DNA from: Dendrophyllia cribrosa
Taxonomy: Eukaryota; Cnidaria; Anthozoa; Scleractinia; Dendrophylliidae
DNA length: 64,000 nt
Direction of reading: 5' to 3'
NCBI GenBank assembly: GCA_024195265.1
Contig: JAJLRJ010000002.1
Location: 1,877,388-1,941,387, forward strand
In this document: one piece after another, positions 57,936 to 64,000 of the stretch
Layout of the letters: each line of letters opens with the position of its first letter
How positions within the stretch are numbered: position 1 is the first letter of the stretch
The notes under the pieces: model-generated
What the model was told of the DNA's origin: nothing
The model's database searches: none
Seen by the model: only the letters and a program-made list of their open reading frames with translations
Position numbers and translations under genes: made by a program

Positions 57936-57963
57936 GTTTCGATGTGACTCACTTCTTCGTCAG
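57936..57963 (-). ncRNA. Hammerhead-ribozyme-like core in Penelope-like 3' end
   Basis: Minus-strand CTGACGA, an imperfect stem II (GAAGTG with CACATC), then GAAAC. It is the counterpart of the plus-strand core at 59678-59705 and has one stem mismatch. Confidence 0.5.
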
Positions 57964-58112
57964 TTACAAAGAATGTTTGAAAACCCGTTTGAAGAAGCAT
58001 GCGTAATTAACTATGATTACATAAATTAATAACAAAGAAAGAAGGCGTAAATAATAACAATGCCTAAAGCGTAAGTGTTAAATTGACGTGTTTGACTTGT
58101 TGACTTAAATTG

Positions 58113-58289
58113 GGGTGTCAGCAAAACGCGGGCTCGGTGCCGGGGTCGGGCTGGGTTAGGTCTAGGATTAGGTATGGGTTTAAATATAATCCCTTTACCT
58201 AATCCTAACACTATGCCTAATCCCATACCTAATCCTAGACCTAATCCCACCCCGACCCCGGCCCCGACCCCGCGTTTTACTGAAACCCC
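58113..58289. mobile_element. Palindromic element with 8-bp target duplication
   Basis: 177 bp inserted in the minus-strand Penelope copy, flanked by TTAAATTG on both sides (58105-58112, 58290-58297). The ends are inverted (GGGTGTCAGCAAAACGCGG against GGGGTTTCAGTAAAACGCGG). The two halves are largely complementary and rich in CCCCGACCCC, with telomere-like but irregular CCTAAT/CCTAGA units. An 8-bp duplication points to hAT-type or related mobilisation. Confidence 0.7.
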
Positions 58290-58599
58290 TTAAATTGTGC
58301 TTTTCCCAGTTGATGTGCATAGCCTCCTTGAGTTTGAGTTGGAATTTCGCGGAGGCAGAATCGAGGATTTCAAAGTAATCTTTAGAGGTTCCGACCTTTG
58401 TATATGTTTCAAGATGTGAGAGGACTTATCAGAAGAGAGGTGTTTACGGACGCGTGTAGAAAAATGTCGACAAGTTTCGCCGATGTAGCAAGCATTACAG
58501 CATGCAAAAGTAAATTTATATGCTGTACGTGAACGAAGCTCTCTAGGGACAGAGTCCTTCAATTCACCTTCGGAACCTTGCCGCAAGTCTTGTTCTACA

Positions 58600-58850
58600 G
58601 GGCCCGGTTTTTCGAAAGCCGATTAACGCTAATCCCGGATTAAAAGTTAACCGATGATTTCATTTCTCTGTTTAAAAATGTTTTCAAAAGCTCATTTGTA
58701 GCTAGTAGTGAAGACACGTTAAAGTCGAAACTGAACGGCAGAAAACTTTGGAAAATTTTTAATTGTTGAGTTGTTTAGCTGGATTCAAAATTGACGCTAA
58801 TCCTGAGTTAGATTAATCGTGCTTTGAACAACCCAGCCCAGATTGCTTTG
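58600..58850. mobile_element. MITE between the two Penelope-like copies
   Basis: Inverted ends GGGCCCGGTTTTTCGAAAG and, from the other side, GGGCTGGGTTGTTCAAAGC, each followed by GATTAA and related motifs. The exact boundary and target duplication are uncertain. Confidence 0.5.
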
Positions 58851-58951
58851 AAATCCTGATTCTGCCTCCACGAAATTCAAACTCTAGGAGGCTATGCACA
58901 TCAACTGGGAAAAGCCCAATTTAAATCAACAAGTCCAACACGTCAATTTAA

Positions 58952-59472
58952 GGGTGTGTTCGATTGACCTTATTCCGGAATAAGAATAAACGGAATAACG
59001 TGGTCCCGAATGTCCGTTCGATTGAGTCGCTATTCCGATTCCAGAATACATGGAATGTATTCCAAGCATTCTGCACATGGGAGCAGAATGCTTGGAATAA
59101 TCCAGAATAATGACGTCACTTCGTCCTCGACTCGCGGTTTTCAAAAAACAACAAACAAAATGGCCACCGCCGGCCACCATGTGCCGGCGACCATGTGCGA
59201 AGAAAATGGGTTGTTACTTAAAAAAGGATACTCCTGGAGTCGGAAGGAGACGCATCTCCTCATTTCCTTATACGAAGAAATGAAAGAGATGTTTCAAAAC
59301 GTCAATTACAAAAAGAAACAAGTCTGGGAATTGATTGCTGCGAGGATGTGTTATATCGCGAGCATTATTCCAGAAACGGAAAAATCGTTTTATTGACCTA
59401 CGGACGGAATGGCTATTCTGTAATAATCCGGAATATATTCTTATTCCGGAATAGGGTCAATCGAACGCAACC
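58952..59472. mobile_element. Harbinger-type non-autonomous element
   Basis: 521 bp flanked by the 3-bp duplication TAA (58949-58951, 59473-59475), with inverted ends GGGTGTGTTCGATTGACC and GGTTGCGTTCGATTGACC. TWA targets are characteristic of PIF/Harbinger elements. It contains one short Myb-like frame, described separately, and no DDE transposase. Confidence 0.75.
59160..59396 (+). CDS. Myb/SANT-like fragment inside Harbinger element
   Basis: A 78-codon frame from MATAGHHVPATMCEENG. It carries GYSWSRKETHLLISLYEEM and KKKQVWELIAARM, the pattern of a Myb/trihelix DNA-binding domain: Trp, then WELI after a KK pair. Harbinger elements normally encode such a protein beside the transposase. Only the first part remains and the frame stops near the right terminus, so it is probably a non-functional remnant or a short DNA-binding peptide. 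Confidence 0.5.
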   Translation: MATAGHHVPATMCEENGLLLKKGYSWSRKETHLLISLYEEMKEMFQNVNYKKKQVWELIAARMCYIASIIPETEKSFY

Positions 59473-59677
59473 TAACACTTACGCTTCAGGCATTGTTAAT
59501 ATTTACGCCTTCTTTCTTTGTTATTAATTTATGTAATCACAGTTAATTATGCATGCTTCTTTAGGTTGTTATAAGTTCAAACAGTTTTTTTTACGACAGT
59601 CTTTATTTAAAAAAAAAAAAAACAGTTACATTTTAGCTGCTAGTTTTTCAAAACAGTTTTTTAAACACTCTTTGTAA

Positions 59678-59705
59678 CTGACGAAGATGTGAGTAACATC
59701 GAAAC
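59678..59705 (+). ncRNA. Hammerhead-ribozyme-like core in Penelope-like 3' end
   Basis: CTGACGA, stem II GATGT/ACATC, then GAAAC. This is the clearest of the pair flanking the inverted Penelope copies. Minimal stem III forms, as in known Penelope-associated hammerheads, would be expected to act best as dimers. Confidence 0.55.
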
Positions 59706-59805
59706 ATGTTTTACAACTTAAAAAACATCGTAATGTTTTTGCTGTTTTAATTCTCGGCCATATAATGTTCAGCATGTCAGAAACATAGGACAAAGAAAAA
59801 CATCT

Positions 59806-60268
59806 AATGCCGTGTTCACATAAGCACCGAAGCATGTTTTAAACATGTTTGCAATTTTATTGTTCACATTAGCGTTAATTTCAAAACACGTTTCACGCCT
59901 GCTTCTTTTTATATAATTTATGCTGTTTTACAAAACAAGAATATTAAAATAAAGCTCGCATACACATGAACCGAAATAAAATAGAGCTTAAACTCGTTGT
60001 TGTATGAATTGTCGTTTGATTTCACTTCTCAAGCCCTTCGGGAACGAAGGGCATTTCAGCGTTCAACAAGAAGACGACATTAGCGCTAACATGTTTCATC
60101 TGACTTAGATCGAAACTACCTAGTGAAGTAGTTTCAATCATGCTCAGAATAAACATGTTTCGATCATGATTCGCGCAATGTGCCGCCTGATGTGAACTCT
60201 TTTGATAGTGAAACATGTTTCAATCGCGATCAGACTGATCATGTTTCGCCCTAGTGTGAATACAGCAT
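59806..60268. mobile_element. Probable MITE rich in CATGTTTC motifs
   Basis: Inverted ends ATGCCGTGTTCACA and ATGCTGTATTCACA enclose sequence with repeated AAACATGTTTC palindromes. The target duplication is unclear. No coding content. Confidence 0.5.
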
Positions 60269-60282
60269 GAGTCCTCGAACCC

Positions 60283-60995
60283 ACCACAGGAAACCCAAGC
60301 ATAATGTTTGCATATTAATAATATTTGAAAATATAAGACATTGTATGGAATTTCGAATTGAACGTTTTAAGCAATTTATAAAATCAAAATTGCTGAATAA
60401 AATCGTTGAAACATTTATTGGTGTTGTGTTCTATCTTTATACAGTGTTTCTACGCTATTTGAGCGATTTTTAGTCGATCTAGAGTAAAATCAAAGCCCAA
60501 CAGGGAAGGGTAAAAATGACAGGTTGACAAAATTGAACATGCCCTTCCCTGTTGGTCTTTGATTTTACTCTGGTGCCCAGTGCTAACCGCGCATCCGAGG
60601 TCTATTCTGTTCTTCACGCATTTCTGGCGCCTATTTTGCAGTGCTATGTGATTTTGTGGAGCGGCTTATTCGTCATAATAACAAGGGATGTTCAATTTGT
60701 TCGAAGAAATGCAATTTAACGTTATTCTACTGTGAGGACGACCAGTCAGAATGGGAGCAGCACCTATCTTTGTGCGAAAAATGAGCCATTTGTGGGCCGA
60801 ACTCTCCTTCCTTTCAGTTGTATTATACAAGGTAAGATAGATGGACTAAAAATCGCTCAAATAGCGTAGAAACACGACACCAATAAATGTTTCAACGATT
60901 TTATTCAGCAATTTTGGTTTTATATATTGCTTAAAACGTTCAATAATTTAAAATATCATTAATATGCAAACATTACACTTGGGTGTCCTGTGAAC
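60283..60995. repeat. Foldback element with ~190-bp arms
   Basis: The left arm (~60283-60475) and right arm (~60845-60995) are inverted copies sharing ACGCTATTTGAGCG and CATTTATTGGTGT blocks. A second inverted repeat with 30-bp arms (AGAGTAAAATCAAAG) sits inside at ~60481-60572. A tRNA-like B-box sequence (minus strand, ~60985-61020) abuts the right end. Confidence 0.7.
60642..60784 (+). other. Exon-like Cys-rich open frame in foldback loop
   Basis: After a good acceptor (CCTATTTTGCAG) an open frame reads CDFVERLIRHNNKGCSIC, with more cysteines (KKC, YC, LC), then stops at TGA 60782-60784. A CxxC-x3-C pattern suggests metal binding. No ATG or upstream exon was found. It may be captured host or transposon coding sequence. 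Confidence 0.3.
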
Positions 60996-62600
60996 CCACG
61001 ATCTACCACTGGGCTACTTTGTGGCGAAATAGGTCATTTACAAGGTTCATATACTTCACGCGATTTAACAGGAAAAGAAAAATAGCATCAAGATATGATA
61101 AAAAGAACTCGATAATGAGAAAACTGGACCTGCAGGGGTAAAGGAAAGGACTTTTGAATAGCTATTAGCCAAACTGAAGCGCTTGAAAATAGTGATCTAG
61201 TCAAAACTGCGAGAAACAGAATGAGACTGGTAACCGTAACCATAGCGACAACAATTCATAATAAACTCAAAATACATGCGAACACTGCAAAGTTTCAGAA
61301 GTTTATTAAACTCTACAAACCAAAAGCTGACTAATATAAAGTATCATTACTCGATTGAGACTTCATTTTACCTAAAGAGGGAAAGAGAACACGTAAAATA
61401 TACAAGCTTATTACACAGTAGTTTGCCGATTACACCTGAGTGTTCCGGCATAAGACACACAAGCGAAAAAGAGTAAAAGTATTTCGGACGAATTATAAAT
61501 CCATATTCCATGGTTCCATTCCATTCCATTCCACTCCATGGTTTAAAAGATAATACATGCGGACATTTTACTCATTGTTACACAACTCGTAAAATATCCG
61601 CGAGTATTGTCAGTTAAACCATCAAATAAGGTGTCATATACTACCTCTGTGATTTTGACCATCCCAAATATGATATCCCTGATCGAGACTTGTGCAAGTA
61701 TTTGTCTCCCACTTGTATGGATAATGATGTGAGACGATTAAGCGGGGACATCTAGAGAAGGATTGTTAGAAAAGAAAAACTGTTATGCTTGTTTAACATA
61801 AAAGAAATATAAAATTGATTGAAACCATTTTTTCAGTAAATTTTAGATGCATGGTTTGTATTAACTAAAATTAGCATTGTAAATGGATAGATCATTACAT
61901 CGTACATAGAAGTGGAAACCGATATATAATTCACGATCAGTTTTTACCCAGGTTTGCTGTTTTTTTTTTCTCATGATTATTTGAAAAATGTTTACAACAT
62001 CTATGCTGTGATTGATCGGATTACGTTAAACGTCAACTATTAACCACTAACACTTCCGAGCTAAAAAAATTTTAACAAATCATCAGTTTTGAGAGTTATT
62101 TAAAACAACAATTTGTTTAATAACACTGCGCTACAAGTTTTACACATTTCTACGATCATCATTTAAATAAGTTTGTAATAAATGTAGAAAAACGTACTCA
62201 ATGCCACCACGACAAGCGGAATCAAAATTCTTGGATCCTTGAGGAATCTAAGCAGGTTGAAAGAGGTAAATGTAGTGTCATTATATACGGAATACATCTT
62301 ACAATGAAAGAAAAAGATATTTTTCCGCTCTGCTTCAAGAAACTTTAGTTATATAATTTAAATTATAGTTATAATGTTGCTCTAGTTTAGATTATGTTAA
62401 ATCATTGCTGTTGCTATTTAATCAGGGCTTAATGCATTATATATTTGATTTTACTTGCACAAACTGGTCGAAGCGTTTTACGTGGCTCCGTTGTAGTTTC
62501 CAACTGACACAACCTTTTTTTGGGAATAACTGTTTACATGATAGGCTGTTTAAATACAGAAGTAAGCAGAAAGAGAAGATAAAAATTAACGGAAACCTTT
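60996..62600. other. No gene recognised
   Basis: AT-rich sequence with a short CCATT simple repeat at ~61503-61545. Small open frames (for example 62405-62602) have no recognisable motif. Confidence 0.4.
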
Positions 62601-62727
62601 AGTAGTTGGTTGGGGATGGCTCAAATACCGTTTTTTCAAACCCCTAAATAAGCGGTCCTCACGCGTTCGGCCCGCTTATTTAGGGGTTTGAAAAAACGGT
62701 ATTTGAGACCATCCCCAACCAACTACT
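62601..62727. repeat. Near-perfect palindrome with ~55-bp arms
   Basis: The arms at 62601-62655 and 62672-62727 are complementary but for one indel, with a 16-bp loop. It begins AGTAGTTGGTTGGGGATGG. It stands 120 bp before the virus-like ORF pair and could be a terminal or replication-related hairpin of that element, or a separate foldback MITE. Confidence 0.8.
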
Positions 62728-62846
62728 CGGGATACCCGCCCTCAAACCCCGTAAGAGTGGGACAAATGCGTTTTTTCCCGAGCCCGCCCGCAACGGCAAG
62801 CGAGACATAACCAATTGAAGAAATCCCTACCCTTGTTTATATCGCG

Positions 62847-63437
62847 ATGGCGAACAGAGCTATGACTGCTGTTGAGTTCTTGTCCATGAGAGGAATCTCT
62901 TTGAAAGAAGGCGATGATGTCTTTGCGAAAAACAAAGGAACATTCGAATATAATCCTTGCAGATATTGTGGTTTAAACTTCACACAAGGCCACTCACTCG
63001 GGGAGCATCAAAAATATTCTTGCAAGAAGCTTCAAACAGAAAAACGCCCGAAAGTGATTTGCCCCAGTTGCAATCGAGAAGTTTCAAAAGGAACAGTTTA
63101 CAAACACAGAAAAAATGGTTGCCCGGCTTTGAAAAGAAATCCTCGAGCTCTTCTCAGACATGAGGCGGATTTGGCGGCACCCCCGAGAGCTGTTCGAGAT
63201 GTTTTTGCCAAGTCATATGTCAGCTGGCATGAGCTGAATGCATGGCTTGACGAGCAAGAACAAGAACAAGAACCATTTAAAAACAAAAGCTTAGAGGTTC
63301 TTGATCCTTTAAACGACATCCGTGACTTAAGCTTTGTTTCGGATTACATCGCAGGTAAGAAATCATTCGCAACGTTTCACACTGAGTTGAGTGGTTATAA
63401 CCAATTGAAAAAACGCCTGAACTTTGTATATCAATGA
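62847..63437 (+). CDS. Virus-like ORF with zinc-finger-like Cys/His motifs
   Basis: An intronless 196-codon frame. It has two Cys/His groups: CRYCGLNF...HSLGEH...C (~38-58) and CPSCNREV...YKH...C (~72-92), each resembling a C2H2/C2HC finger. An acidic, Gln-rich stretch EQEQEQE lies near 157, followed by a C-terminal region of unknown fold. TATA-like TTTATATCG lies just upstream of the ATG. Its stop overlaps the start of the next ORF by 4 nt (ATGA), a packing unusual for animal genes but common in viruses and some large DNA transposons. The function is not known; nucleic-acid binding is an inference from the fingers. Confidence 0.55.
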   Translation: MANRAMTAVEFLSMRGISLKEGDDVFAKNKGTFEYNPCRYCGLNFTQGHSLGEHQKYSCKKLQTEKRPKVICPSCNREVSKGTVYKHRKNGCPALKRNPRALLRHEADLAAPPRAVRDVFAKSYVSWHELNAWLDEQEQEQEPFKNKSLEVLDPLNDIRDLSFVSDYIAGKKSFATFHTELSGYNQLKKRLNFVYQ

Positions 63438-64000
63438 TGGCGACAACACAAGTGTTCATGAACTTTCTCAAATCGAGAAACACTGGTCTGAAACAAAAGA
63501 GCGCCGACTGGGTGAGAGCCAGACAAAACTCCATCGGTGCATCAGAGATCTCTGCCTTGACAGGATCGTCGCCGTTTGAATCACGGCAAAGCTTGCTCAT
63601 GACGAAAACACAGCCAACACATATGCTCAACAATGTGGCTTGAACCTGGGGCAATCTGTTCGAGCCGCTTATACGCAAGTATTTTGAGCAAAAACATTCT
63701 GTTTCCGTTTTTGGTCACAGCATCTCTCTTAATCTAGCAAGAGATCATCCACTTTATCGAAAGGTCACTTGCAGTCCAGACGGATATTTTCTAGACAAAG
63801 ATAACGGCTTAAGCTTGTTAGAGTTTAAATGTCCGTTCAAGCGGAAAATAGCTATGAACAGAATCCCTAGCTATTATAGCGACCAGATACAAACAGGGCT
63901 TGCTTTGAGTGGTGACATGGTAAACAAAGGCCTGTTTGTTGACGGTTATTTTAGAATGTGCTCTTTAAACCAGCTTGAACCAAGTCTGACACACAATCAG
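63434..64000 (+). pseudogene. YqaJ/lambda-exonuclease-type nuclease, interrupted by TGA, runs off window
   Basis: Starts at MMATTQVF, overlapping the upstream stop. The family start motif SIGASEISALTGSSPF is followed by an in-frame TGA at 63641-63643. The same frame then stays open to the window edge and shows the remaining expected motifs: GNLFEPLIRKYFE, CSPDGYF, LEFKCP and a Tyr/Gln-rich YYSDQIQTG. The Glu, Asp and Glu-x-Lys positions fit the exonuclease active site. Such enzymes process DNA ends for recombination in phages and are also found in several eukaryotic DNA virus groups. The TGA may be a nonsense mutation in an old copy or a recoded codon. The viral origin is inferred. Confidence 0.65.

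Larger units (their letters stand above)
57900..58598 (-). pseudogene. Penelope-like element 3' part, minus-strand copy
   Basis: Encodes a broken GIY-YIG endonuclease region: AYKFTFACCNACYIGETCRH then STRVRKHLSSDKSSHI. A frameshift follows, after which FEILDSASAKFQLKLKEAMH can be read in another frame. It continues through a 3' non-coding region with a hammerhead-like core. Interrupted by an inserted palindromic element (58113-58289). No reverse transcriptase is present, so it is truncated at its 5' side. It lies head-to-head with the plus-strand copy at 58838-59765, which shares its non-coding 3' end. Confidence 0.7.
58838..59765 (+). pseudogene. Penelope-like element 3' end, plus-strand copy
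   Basis: Starts within the last coding part (reading near FEIL...), with GGAGGCTATGCACATCAACT matching the minus-strand copy, and runs through the same 3' non-coding region to about 59760. A Harbinger-type element at 58952-59472 splits it. It ends with a hammerhead-like core. Together with the copy at 57900-58598 it forms an inverted pair with both 3' ends outward. Confidence 0.6.

Noticed and set aside
58130..58272. Interstitial telomere
   Set aside because: The CCTAAT/CCTAGA units are irregular and lie in both arms of a palindrome with an 8-bp target duplication, so it is a mobile element.

Overview
The window looks like nuclear DNA of a cnidarian, most likely an anthozoan such as a stony coral. 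It is AT-rich, has short exons with GT-AG introns, and is dense in transposon families seen in coral genomes (MULE, Penelope-like, Harbinger, piggyBac-type, TNP2/CACTA-like, LINE, tRNA-headed SINEs). The assignment is inference from gene content; no species can be named. All coordinates and splice junctions were read by eye and supported by phase arithmetic, not by a program or transcript.

Layout. 1-3.0 kb: no gene; a pair of ~400-bp direct repeats with an internal minisatellite. 3.0-24.7 kb (minus): ionotropic glutamate receptor A, 15 exons, 969 codons. Its introns hold a 6.8-kb MULE with an uninterrupted five-exon transposase, a piggyBac-type TTAA element, a broken TNP2-type transposase, and several MITEs and SINEs. 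24.7-31 kb: a 5'-truncated LINE with a long ORF2. 31.0-42.5 kb (minus): glutamate receptor B, 14 exons, 965 codons. It is a tandem paralogue of A with nearly the same exon lengths, and its introns hold a degraded Penelope-like element and hammerhead-ribozyme-like motifs. 42.5-47.7 kb: a degraded Harbinger transposase and repeats. 47.8-53.8 kb (plus): a secreted PAN/apple plus fibrinogen-like protein gene, 8 exons. 53.8-62.6 kb: no host gene, but a dense nest of elements, including two head-to-head Penelope-like copies that each end in a hammerhead-like core. 62.6-64 kb: a 55-bp-arm palindrome followed by two intronless, overlapping ORFs, the second a YqaJ/lambda-exonuclease-type nuclease with one in-frame TGA. 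This looks like the edge of a virus-derived or virus-like element that runs out of the window.

The two receptors are the main host system. Both keep the ligand alpha-carboxylate Arg and an Asp at the ligand-amine position (typical of NMDA and delta receptors). Neither has the usual residue at the pore Q/R/N site, and both carry Ser at the eighth position of the SYTANLAAF gate. The most unusual non-host material is the virus-like cassette at the right edge, the recent-looking MULE, and the six hammerhead-like cores associated with Penelope-type sequence.
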